Shown: positions 47,167 through 56,390 of the stretch, piece after piece
Numbering within the stretch: position 1 is the stretch's first letter
Layout of the letters: every line of letters starts with the position of its first letter
Assembly: GCF_030272615.1 (NCBI RefSeq)
Contig: NC_081412.1
Coordinates: 100,009,796 to 100,073,795 of the forward strand
DNA: 64,000 bases
Direction: 5' to 3'
DNA from: Cryptomeria japonica
Lineage: Eukaryota > Streptophyta > Pinopsida > Cupressales > Cupressaceae
Position numbers and translations under genes: made by a program
Notes under the pieces: generated by a model
The model's database searches: none
What the model was told of the DNA's origin: nothing
What the model saw: only the letters and a program-made list of their open reading frames with translations

Positions 47167-47650
47167 GTTCAGTTTCATCGCATTGAATCAAGCTGGATAG
47201 TTTATCTTCGCTCATCATATCTTGATCCATCAAGTTAAAGATCGATTTTATCCTCACTCACTGTATCTAGTTCAATCAATTTCTAGATCAGTAAAATCCG
47301 CTTCTTAATCAATCACGTTCAAGTTTGGTATCTTTTCTCTCTATTGGTCCTAGTTCAATCAAGTTCGGGATCGGTTTTGCTTTAATCAACTCTGTTCAAT
47401 TTCATTGCATTGATTCAAGCTGGACAATTTATCTTCGCTCATCGTGTCTTGATCAATCAAGTTCAAGATCAATTTTATCTTCACTCACTGTGTCTAGTTT
47501 AATCAAGTTCTAGATCAGTAAGATCCGCTTCTTGATCAATCATGTTCAAGTTTGGTATCTTTTCTCTCTATCGGTCCTAGTTCAATTAAGTTTGGGATCG
47601 GTTTTGCTTTAATCAACTTTGTTCAGCTTCATCGCTTCAAATCAAGCTAA
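47167..47650. repeat. 227-bp tandem repeat, two full units plus partial
   Basis: Units begin at 47167, 47394 and 47621 with GTTCAGTTTCATCGC variants, a constant 227-bp spacing. Within each unit a shorter phrase, TCAATCAAGTTC then AGATC, recurs. Related looser copies extend left to about 46900. Confidence 0.88.
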
Positions 47651-47752
47651 ACACCTTGCTCTTCATTTGGTTCGTGATCAATCAAGTTCAGAACTAGTAT
47701 CTCCTAGACATCAAATTTTCTTTGAACCAATGCACTGCTCGCACATTAATTC

Positions 47753-48787
47753 AAAGAGGGGCAAATGTAATACCCTAAAAATGGTCATCTAAACCATGAG
47801 CCCCTAATCTCGACAACATCACCAAGGTCCTAACCAAAGGTAATTAAATAAATCTTTAGCACACAATTAATTCTTTAATCATCAAATGTCACATGGCAAA
47901 ATTAATCAACCAATATTAATTAAATATTTATTTAATTAATTAAATCATTCCAGGTAAATCATTTTAAACAATTATCTTATTTATTTTAATTAAATATGTT
48001 TTGCATATTTAATTAAATAAATCAATTTGCCATTAAATCATAAAAAAGAGGAATTAATTTAAAAAATAGATAAAAATTGTCATAAATCTTCAAAAAAGGA
48101 ATTAATTGACAAAAAAGAATTAAAAATTGAGAAAAGAAATCAACTGGAGATAATCTTGAAAAAAGAAATTAAAAATTGATAAATAATCTCAAAGAAAGCA
48201 ATTAAAACAATTAAATATAAAAATTGAATGAAATAGAGAATAAATCAGTTTTTTCTTGATTTTATCTTAATTTTAGTTCAATTTCCTTTAAAACTGAGAA
48301 AAGCATCCAATCACATCATTGTGCTTCCTCTTGGAAAATCTTGACCGCTCATCATCATTTGATCTCAGCCTTTGGTTTCTTTTTTATTTTTCTATAAATT
48401 TGGGCTCTCATCTCTCATTCAAAAATCTTAGAGAATATATTGTTATTAGGTTGTTTTTGCTCTAGGTTCATTGAGAATTTGCATTGAGATTTGCATATTA
48501 GTTATTTCATATTTCTTAAATCATTTAGCTTAAATATTAATATATTGCTTAAGTCATGTTAGATTAATCTTGCATATCTAGCTTAAATCTTGCATCCATT
48601 TAGCTCATATTCATACTCATATAAATTTAAAAATCCTTCGTTTAGGTGTTGTCTAGTCATTGGATAGCTTAGCAATTTGAGAGCAATCTAAACTTGCATC
48701 TATTAGAAGGCAATAGGTCATTTTATAATGGTTTATTATTCATTTATTATTGATTTACTAACCATGCATCTAATGACTTAATTGAAG
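47753..48787 (+). repeat. Polypurine tract and 3' LTR of a gypsy element
   Basis: AAAGAGGGGCAAA (47753-47765) is followed by TGTAATACCCTAAAAATGG, a typical plant gypsy LTR start. The LTR contains AT palindromes (47915-47947 and about 47985-48020) and a TATAAAT box (48393-48399). Its right boundary is unclear because element G begins nearby. No partner LTR is in the window. Confidence 0.65.
48393..48399 (+). promoter_or_regulatory. TATA box in gypsy LTR
   Basis: TATAAAT about 630 bases into the LTR, in an otherwise T-rich region. The context is that of an LTR promoter. Confidence 0.5.
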
Positions 48788-48849
48788 TGTTGTGTATTCC
48801 AAATACAGATACAGGTCCACTTTTCACACACACACTCCTAAGTCTTAGT

Positions 48850-49852
48850 ATTGCAAACTAGTATCATTTGTATAGAGAAGTCCAACTAGTTTGAAGGTGT
48901 CTAACCGATATATGCAGGAATGACAATTGGTTTTGGTCAATTCTACTAACACCGAATTGGAGACACTGCGAAGATCAACAAGGAGGAAAATGGAGGATAA
49001 TTGGTCTATGAGTTGGAAGAGGTTAACATTCAACCGGTATCAATGTTCCAACTAGTTTCACTGATTGTGTGATGAGTTATCACCAGTCATGATGAATTAT
49101 CTCTAACCGACAGATTTGGCAGTAATCTATGATGTGTTATGAAAGATTGTCCAGATACACTAAACCTAGGAAATTGTGATGACATTCTTGAACTGACATG
49201 AAATCTAATGTCTATAAAATGACATTGTGATGAGCTATTTTGTAATGCGAGATACAAGTGATGAGTTTGATGTGATTTATCAAAGCAGTTGTAGAGTATG
49301 TTGGTGATGCAGTATTATGTGAGCAGAAGAGGATCTATACAAGCAAGATGTGCTATTTCTAGATCATACCACTTATTTTCTAATCACTACAACAGTTAAA
49401 TCCCTTGATCGGGTAAGCTCTTATAAGCTTCATTGTACAAATCCTCTAACCAGGTGATCCATTAGTTTGGGTTTGAAATCCTCTACCGAGGTTACTCCTA
49501 ATAGGGTACTACCTTTAACCGGGTATAGCTCCTAATAGGCCTTTGGGATCTTTAACAAGATTCGCTCCTAGTAGAGCACTTTGTAGACCTTAACCGGTCA
49601 GTTACCTATTTCTGCAGATAGTTAACTTGTGAATCCCATCTCACCATGGTTTTTCCCAGTTGGGGTTTCCAAGTATAAACACTTGTGTTATGGTGGATGT
49701 TTTACTTGTTGTGGATTCTTTAATAACACTTCAGATTGCATGTAGAGTTTTAAGTAAACTAGTTAATTATTTTTACCGGTCTGTTTATAAAGTGTTATTG
49801 CTTTTGCTATCACTGATTCACCCCCCCCTCTTAGTGCTTTATAAGTATATCA
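48850..49852 (+). repeat. 5' LTR of element G (start uncertain)
   Basis: Ends ATAAGTATATCA. It shares with element D LTRs the phrases GAACTGACATGAAATC, GATGAGTTA and ACCGGGTA-type words, a TATAAAAT box (49213-49220) and a C-run then CTCTTAGT (49815-49835). It has no partner LTR, so the start (between about 48788 and 48850) is a guess. Confidence 0.65.
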
Positions 49853-49854
49853 AT

Positions 49855-49867
49855 TGGTATTAGAGCC
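49855..49867 (+). promoter_or_regulatory. Primer-binding site of element G
   Basis: TGGTATTAGAGCC, one change from the initiator Met-tRNA complement, two bases after the LTR. Confidence 0.82.
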
Positions 49868-49914
49868 TAACTTCCTTAAGGCTTAATCACTTAGAAGGAA
49901 ACCCTAAAGCCATT

Positions 49915-51198
49915 ATGGGGGACTTGAGTTATAGAGAGATGGCTAGAGTACTTGATGCAACCAAGGAAGAGCTTGAAACTCTGAGAGGCAGATTTAAAGC
50001 TTCACAAGTTAAGAGGAGAGAGCTGACTAAGCAACTATTGGAGATCTTTGACAATAGTTCTTCACATGAGGCCAACATTGATGCACTGGCTAAAGAAGTG
50101 GAAAAAATGAATGGTGAAAAGGTAAATCTGAAGAGAGAACTAGAAGCCCTAACAATCCAAATGAGTTAAGAACTTGAAGCAAGGAGGGTAGTTGAAGACC
50201 TGATCAAAGAGAGATATCATGAGATTTCTAAGATTAAATAGGAGAATGCATCTTTGCATGAGGAGAAGGAAGAGAAAGAAGCATTACACTTAGATATTGA
50301 AATGGTAATGTCTCTAAGAGAGACTCTGACAAAGAATAATGAAGATTCTACCCAAGATATTACTGAGGCTAATAGGAATCTTGAAAAGTTCAATAAGAGT
50401 TCTTCTATGCTGGATGAGAAGATCCAATCTCAAAGAATGAAAGGTGACATATCTGGACTAGGATTCAATAGATCTGAGAAAGGAGAATCTTCTAGTACTA
50501 AGAGCAACATGCACAAAGGTAAAACTGCTCCTAAGGCTAAGAAGCCTATTGGTAAGAAAGCTTTCAAACTTGTTTGCTCTATCTGTTACAAACTTGGACA
50601 TACTTCTAATGTGTGTAGAAGCAGATCTAATGAGAACATAGGACATTATGCTCACACTAGATATGTGTCTAGAAGATTTGAAGGTCATTGTTACACATGC
50701 AACATGTATGGACATAGATCAATTGAATGCAGATATGGAGCAAACAATCTGGAACCTCACATGAATCCAAGACCTATCGGTGATTGGAGAAGGACCAATG
50801 ACAACTGGAGAAACATGAACTGGAAAAAACCCTCTGTCAACCAGTTCAGTCCATATGAGATGGATAAGGTAACAAATGTGATTTGCACAATTTTCAATAA
50901 CTATGGATATGTGGCTATGAACTGTAGAAGAAGAACTAGAAGAGGTTATATAGGACTTTGGAGAGCATTCATGATGGCCTGGTATCATTGTCACAAACCA
51001 GGACACATGGCTAAGTTCTGTAGAACTAGGAAGAACAAACCAGTTAACCACTCTAAAGATCAGAAAGGTAAGTAGAAGGTTGATGTTGAAGAAACCAGAG
51101 TGGAGATGAATAGGATTTGGAAGAAGAAAAGTGAGGACAAGCCAACATATGAATCTAACCCTTCACCTAGTGTGGGGAATCCTGCACTGAAGAACTGA
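49915..51198 (+). pseudogene. Element G Gag: coiled coil and four knuckles
   Basis: ATG 49915 opens a frame that is continuous to 51198 except for stops near 50167, 50240 and 51073. It has a coiled coil (KEELETLRGRFKASQVKRRE, EVEKMNGEKVNLKRELEAL), then the KFNKSSSMLDEKIQSQR / DISGLGF motif. Knuckles CSICYKLGHTSNVC and CYTCNMYGHRSIEC are intact. The third (CTIFNNYGYVAMNC) has Phe for the second Cys and Tyr for His. The fourth (WYHCHKPGHMAKFC) lost its first Cys. It is collinear with the Gag of element D and better preserved. Confidence 0.87.
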
Positions 51199-51734
51199 GA
51201 TTTTCAACAAGTCTAAGGGGAGCATATCGATAATCTACTTCCAGGCCCCTTGAAGAGTGTATGGTAAGAGAGTTTTTCATTTCAAGTTGTACTATGAGAA
51301 TTTTTAATATTATTACCTATCGGTTTTCTAATGATTACCAACCGGTTATATACCTATTGGTATAGGTGAGTTTATTAAGTGGTAATTAGGGTTTGTTACC
51401 CTATCGGTTGTGCAATTAATTCAGTGGGTAAGTTTATAAAAGAAAGTTTTACTAAGTTACTTCTACCCTAATTGCATTTTGAAAAAGCATTTTGAGCACT
51501 TGTAGAGTGAAAAAGATAATTGTTAGCTGATTGTGAATAGATTTGTGTTGTGGATCAAAAGTTGAATCGGATTCGAAGATAAGAAAAGGCGAAATGGGTA
51601 TTCGAGAGATCAACCAGAAACCCTGCCAGCGCAAAGGGAATAAGGTATTCTTTTGTTAATCTCTCAAATCAAGATTATCTAGAATAGCATCATCGTCTAC
51701 ATGAGCAAAGAGACTTGTGATTATTGTTGAAGCT

Positions 51735-51990
51735 ATGGATTCTATGGAATCAGATAAAATATAATCTTGTAATGCATTGTCTCAAGTTCCACAAGGTGTT
51801 ATGATTAGAGGTGATTTATCCAGTTATATAGATTGTAAAATTGAGGATCTAGGATCACTGTCAATCTATTCACAACTCAAATCTTTGTGTGATAAGAGTG
51901 GGAAAATCAAACCCAAATACATTAGGGTTTATGGAAAGAGTTTTCACAATGTGACATATTTTCTTGAAGATTTTGAGGAAGAGAGATGAG
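51735..51990 (+). pseudogene. Element G ORF2, N-terminal fragment
   Basis: Begins MDSMESDKI, then a TAA, then NALSQVPQGVMIRGDLSSYI and DCKIEDLGSLSIYSQLKSLC. These align with the N-terminus of element D ORF2 (NALSQVP, YIDCKIE, LGSL and SQL are shared). The frame ends at FLEDFEEER, where the purine tract starts. The spacer 51199-51734 holds no gene. Confidence 0.8.
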
Positions 51991-53200
51991 AGAGAGGAAT
52001 GAGATAGATAGATGGGGGGGGAGAGGTGAGTAATGAGACATGATGCAGAGGTAGATAGGTGGAGAAGAAGGAAGTGATAAACCTAGAGAGGTGAGAGAGA
52101 GTTGATGACCTAGAATGCAGAGAGAGAGAATAAAAGAGGAAGAGAGAATAAAAAAGTGGAGGAGTGAGATATATATAGGGGTATGTATAGATGGGGAGGT
52201 AGAGAGGGAGAGGGGAAGAAAGGAAGGGAGAGACCTAGAGAGGGGAGGGATGGAGAAGAGAAGAGATAGAAGAACAAAGAGAGAAGTAAGAGGTGATGGA
52301 TGGAGAGGTAGACATGGAGGGAGTGAGAGACCTATGGAAGGAGGAGATAAAGAGGTTAGGGGAGGAAGAGAAAAGGAGGGAGTACATAAAGGGATAGGGT
52401 TAAGGAGGAGGGAGAGAGAGGTAGAGAGGGACATAGAGAACTATAGAGGAGGCATATAGATAGGTGAGAGACCTAGATGGCTAGAGATGAGTGAGATAGA
52501 TATAGGGGTATAGAGAGAGGTGGGTAATGAGATTAATGCAGAGGTAGATAGGTGGAGAGGAAGGGAGGGAGAAAGCTAGAGAGGGGAGAGAGGGTGGGAT
52601 GAAGAGGTAATTACCTAGAAAATAAAGATAGAGAATAAGAGAGGAAGGGAGAAGACAAGAGAGTGGGAGAGGGAGATAGAGAGGGAGAGAGGAATAAAGG
52701 AAGGTAGAGAACTAGAGAGGGGATGGAGGGAGAATAGAAGAGATAAAAGAACAAAGAGATGAGTAAGAGGAGATGGATAAAGAGGTAGACATAGAGGGAG
52801 TGAGAGACCTAGAGAATGAGGAGATAGATAGGTTTGGAGAGAGAGAGAGAAGAGAGGGAGAGAGTTCATAAATAGTTAGAGGTAAGGAGAAGGGAGAGAA
52901 AGGTGGAGAGGGAGGGAGAGAACTTGAGGGTGGACAACTAGATAAGTGAGAAACCTAGAGGGAGAGAGAAAGGTGGGTAATAATATAAGGAGGGAGGGAC
53001 AACCCTAGATATGGGGAGAGAGATGATAAAAGGGATAGGTAGTGACCAAGAGAAAGGGGTGGGAGGGGAGAGAAACAATAAGAGAGTGAGAGAGAAGAGA
53101 GAGGGAGAGAATCAAGGATAGAGAAGTGAGAGAGACAAGAGAGGGAAAGAGATAGGTATAGAGTTTGGGGAAGATAAAGAGAGTGAGATACATAGCTAAA
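51965..53200 (+). repeat. 1.2 kb purine-rich tract with long-period repeats
   Basis: Nearly all A and G on the plus strand (GAGAGAGG, GGGAGGG, AGATAGATGG types). Longer repeats are visible: GAGGTGAGTAATGAG at 52023, GAGGTGGGTAATGAG at 52517 and a third match at 52970. AGGTAGACATGGAGGGAGTG (about 52301) recurs near 52782. Reverse-strand open frames made of Ser, Leu and Pro are artefacts of composition. Confidence 0.9.
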
Positions 53201-53407
53201 AAATGCTAATAGGAGCATGCTGATTACTAAAATTTGACTGCCTGAAATTTTATATGATCCTCTAAAAACTAGAATTTACATTATAAGTCCTATAGAGCTA
53301 TACTTCAATGTTATATTTCATGTATATATTCTCCTTCAGGGATGGATATAACTTGTGCCCAGATTGGAAAATCTACACACTCATAAAACCTTCACATTTC
53401 ACAATGT

Positions 53408-53532
53408 AGAACATTTGGTGCTTGCCAAATGAAAAAAATTGACTTTTCAATTTGGCGAGTGCTAAATTTGGCGTGCACCAAATGTGAAAATTCAAAATTT
53501 TGCATTTGGCAAGCACCAGAGCACCAAATGAT
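53408..53532. repeat. Inverted-repeat hairpin (CATTTGGTGCTTGCC type)
   Basis: CATTTGGTGCTTGCCAAATG near 53410 is matched in inverse by CATTTGGCAAGCACC near 53504, followed by AGAGCACCAAATG. A smaller inverted pair (TTGGCGAGTGC / GCGTGCACCAA) sits between them. Possible MITE fragment; no transposase. Confidence 0.6.
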
Positions 53533-54833
53533 TTTCTTGGGAGAATACCAACCCTTTGGGTTGGATTTGCCTTAGGCATCTAACTTGTAGGTTTGGATGA
53601 CCTTTTCATGCCAATGACATATTTTTGGTACCACAACTTGGTGCACTTACCCCAATGTTGATTGTTTTATGGCAAGAAAACACAACAACCTAGAAGACAC
53701 AATATCTGAATGTGTTATTATCAAAATTTTAAGTGCAAATGTGTATGTCTAGTAGGCCAAAATAGCTCAATTTCCATTGGTATAACACAAATTGAAGACA
53801 CTTGTAAACAAGCACAACCTAGGCTGGAAAGATGATACTACTTGCTGAGTTCCCACTGCGGATAAATCTAAGCCACACTTATTCAAAGTGGATAAATTAG
53901 AATCTTGGTAGCACTGGCTCCCCCACCACAACATTCACTTGTCGGGCATACCAAGCTTTGAATTTATAAAGACCTGAAGATCTCAAAAAGATTGTTATCT
54001 CTAATTTGAACTGCAAGAATGTGGGATGGCTTTAGAGGTTTGACCTCCTGCACTATAAAGAAAAAGGGATTTTTGGCTACTAAAATAAAGGTGTCTAGTA
54101 ATGTTTCACGGTACACTAGTGGCTATACATGTGGCGGTTCACTAAATTATGAGGCCTCCCAGCCCTTACGGGTTTGTATGCATCATTGTGTGGATTATAC
54201 ATCACACAAATACTGAGGGATACATCTGTTAGTATAACACATCAACACTAGGTGATAAGGGACTTTCATCAAAAAACAAAATTATTTATATAGCAGACTA
54301 AAATAAAGTAGTGCTTGGGTTGTTCCCTCTCACTTGGCCTTATGGGCTACTCAAGAGGCAGGCCCTCTAAAATACAATAAAAATTTCTCTTGCACCCAAG
54401 ATCCAATGGAAGACAAGGGGAGAGGATACTTTTGTTATCACCTTATGGTTCTAACATAAAGCGCGCCAAAAGCACAAGTCACATCAAACAAATTAATTTA
54501 CCCCTAATGAAAATGATGTGAGCCTAATTAAACTAGGAAATAAAAGACAAACACACTCCTAAATTACCACTGCAAGCAAATGATTAGTAGTTTCAATTAT
54601 TACCCCAACCTGTAAGCAAAATGATTAGAACATAAATTAAGATCAATTATTTATTTATTTATTTATTTTTGCCTTTTTGACCTAGTTAACAAGATTTGAT
54701 TTTTTTTGCAATGATTTTTATCCCCAAAATTAAAATTAAAAGAACAAACCCCTACTAAAATTTTGAGAGCTTTCTAAAAATGTAATTTAAAAAAAAAAAT
54801 ACTTTGATTTGGGCCCTACAAAACAGATTTATT
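53533..54833. other. No gene seen
   Basis: Unclassified AT-rich sequence with GC-richer islands near 53820-53960 and 54320-54430. The longest open stretch, 54019-54216, has no recognisable product. A decayed part of the 300-bp repeat starts near 54715. Confidence 0.4.
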
Positions 54834-54961
54834 GAAAAACCCTAATTTCCAAATATTTGAATTTTTACGAATTTTTTTGCATTGAAATTTAAATCACAAA
54901 GAACAGACCCCATATATATTTCTAAGAGATTTCCATAAATGTAAGAAAATTTGAACAATTT

Positions 54962-55096
54962 TGTTGAGACATGGACCAGCTAGGACTCAAACCTAGGACC
55001 TTCCATACGCTACTGGAGTGCTCTACCACTGAGCTACTAGCCCCTCTTGGACCAGTCTATCGTCGATCCAGGTGTGGCTTATTTCCAACACCAACA
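54962..55096 (-). repeat. TRIM 3' LTR (135 bp)
   Basis: Minus-strand start TGTTGGTGTTGGAAATAAGC and end CATGTCTCAACA. It differs from 55161-55295 by about a dozen substitutions, mostly C/T or G/A. Confidence 0.85.
54973..55043 (-). other. tRNA-like sequence in TRIM 3' LTR
   Basis: This 71-nt segment folds like a tRNA on paper. The acceptor arms GGGCTAG and CTGGTCC pair at 7 of 7 positions with G-U allowed. The D stem is GCTC/GAGC, and the T stem CTAGG/CCTAG has 5 pairs around TTTGAGT. A box: TAGCTCAGTGGTAGAGC. B box: GGTTTGAGTCC. The anticodon arm is imperfect (TCCA/TGGA with an 8-nt loop), so it is not a normal tRNA gene. Confidence 0.7.
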
Positions 55097-55160
55097 CCCC
55101 CCCTTAAGCCACACCTCTCATGTGCTTGGGGCTCCTAGCCTGGACCTAGCTCTGGAACCA
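55097..55160 (-). promoter_or_regulatory. TRIM interior: primer-binding site and polypurine tract
   Basis: The primer-binding-like site is at 55149-55160 and the polypurine tract at 55097-55107, both read on the minus strand. Nothing coding fits in 64 bases. Confidence 0.75.
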
Positions 55161-55295
55161 TGTTGAGACATGGACCAGCTAGGACTCGAACCTAGGACCT
55201 TCCATATGCTGCTGGAGTGCTCTATCACTGAGCTACTGGCCACTCTTGGACTAGTCCATCATCAGTCCAGGTGTGGCTTATTTCCAACACCAACA
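55161..55295 (-). repeat. TRIM 5' LTR (135 bp)
   Basis: Partner of 54962-55096, adjacent to the primer-binding-like site, hence the 5' LTR. Confidence 0.85.
55172..55242 (-). other. tRNA-like sequence in TRIM 5' LTR
   Basis: Second copy of the tRNA-like segment. The B box GGTTCGAGTCC matches the Pol III consensus exactly, and the A box reads TAGCTCAGTGATAGAGC. D and T stems are kept. The acceptor stem has mismatches here (GGCCAGT against CTGGTCC). Confidence 0.7.
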
Positions 55296-55771
55296 AATTC
55301 GCTAATTTACTCCCAAAAATAAATTTTTTATGAAAAATCATAAAAAAATTCATAAATAATTCAAAGCTAGTCCAAAAAATCTAAATTTTTGACTTAGACC
55401 TCTTGATATCATTCCAAGCTTGCAAAAACAATTTTGGACACAAATTCAAAACTGTTTGTGAGATATGATCAAATCATTGAAAAACCCTAATTTTCAAAGA
55501 TTCATTTCTTCACGAATTATTTTGCATCAAAACTAAAATTATAAATAACAAAACCCCTCTATGATTCTGATATCTTTCCATAAATGTAAGAAAAACCAAA
55601 AAAATCGCTAATTTACTCCCAAAATTAATGTTTTATTAAAAATCATAAATAATTCAGAACTGATCCAAAAAATCTAAATTTCAGACTGAGCACTCTTGAT
55701 ACCATCCCAAACCCACAAAAACAATTTAGTATAAACTTTACTAGCCATTTGTGAGATATTATAAAATCTTT

Positions 55772-56390
55772 CCAAAACCCTAGCATTTACAAGGTTAGTC
55801 TCCAAATTGTTTTACAAAATAGCAATATAGCGTTTAAAAAACTTGCAAAAACATATATCTAATATAAATCCATGTCCCACTAGGCGTGCCAAAATGTATA
55901 TGGTGAAAATGGAATGATTAACTATTGTAAAACCACACAAGATTCAACCACATAAAACCCTAGTTCTACAATTAAGATCCACCATATGCCAATGAAGAAC
56001 CTAAAACATGCAAAATATCCAAAACATGAAAGATTATACCATTCACATTCTTCATAGGGTTTGATCTCCATTGTTTCCTATCTCCATTCATCTTGCTTGA
56101 TATAGTTGCTCTCAGATTTTGTATTGTGCACAAGAGCTCAACAAAGAACAAAGTATGGTTGTGTAGATGCTTGATTTCTTGACCACATGAAAGATTGATT
56201 GATTGCATATGAAGTCATCCTCTTACATAAAAGACACCTTAGAAAATTGAGGGATATGATTAAGAGGTGAAAGGATAAATGATCAGCTAGAATTAAAGGG
56301 TAGGTAGAGGAAATAATAAAATATTAGAGAGGTGGTTAAAGGAAAATTAAGAGATGAATGAAAGGTGTCACGGAGGGAAAAAGATAATAA
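55772..56390. other. No gene seen
   Basis: Unclassified sequence. A short open frame on the minus strand at 55972-56208 has no recognisable product. A phrase near 55875, CCCACTAGGCGTGCCAAAAT, resembles retroelement junctions but has no partner. Confidence 0.35.

Larger units (their letters stand above)
44831..47752 (+). other. 3' untranslated region of a gypsy-type element, no gene
   Basis: No coding region is recognised. The stretch contains at least three separate tandem-repeat arrays (given separately) and ends in a polypurine tract plus LTR start at 47753-47766. Tat-lineage gypsy elements are known for tandem repeats between pol and the 3' LTR, so this is probably such a region (inference). 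Where it starts relative to the end of element C is uncertain. Confidence 0.55.
48850..51985 (+). mobile_element. Element G, truncated relative of element D
   Basis: A 5' LTR ending at 49852 is followed by a primer-binding site, a coiled-coil zinc-knuckle Gag and the start of an ORF2 homologous to that of element D. The 3' part, including polypurine tract and second LTR, is missing: homology stops near 51985, where the purine tract begins. Start of the LTR is uncertain. No pol motif. Confidence 0.8.
54962..55295 (-). mobile_element. TRIM element with tRNA-like LTRs (334 bp)
   Basis: Two 135-bp direct repeats (54962-55096 and 55161-55295), each TGTTGG to CA on the minus strand, flank a 64-bp interior. 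Flanks AATTT and AATTC fit a 5-bp duplication with one change. On the minus strand the interior starts TGGTTCCAGAGC (primer-binding-site-like, 10 of 12 matches to the Met-tRNA complement) and ends TTAAGGGGGGG, a polypurine tract. This is the anatomy of a terminal-repeat retrotransposon in miniature. Repeat unit 2 at 55479 provides an uninterrupted comparison site. Each LTR holds a tRNA-like sequence. Confidence 0.85.
54834..55771. repeat. 300-bp tandem repeat, two units
   Basis: Unit 1 starts at 54834 and unit 2 at 55479, both with GAAAAACCCTAATTT. Both contain CGCTAATTTACTCCCAAAA and end in TTTGTGAGATAT. Unit 1 is about 306 bp after removing the TRIM and one target copy; unit 2 is about 293 bp. 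A third start lies near 55771 and a partial unit lies left of 54834. Confidence 0.85.

Noticed and set aside
52115-53218. Overlapping open frames on both strands encoding Ser/Leu/Pro or Arg/Gly/Glu runs
   Set aside because: They are by-products of the purine-only composition of the tract. No complex sequence or conserved motif is present.
54973-55242. Two ordinary tRNA genes
   Set aside because: The anticodon arm is imperfect in both copies, and each copy is embedded in a 135-bp LTR with TRIM signals between them.
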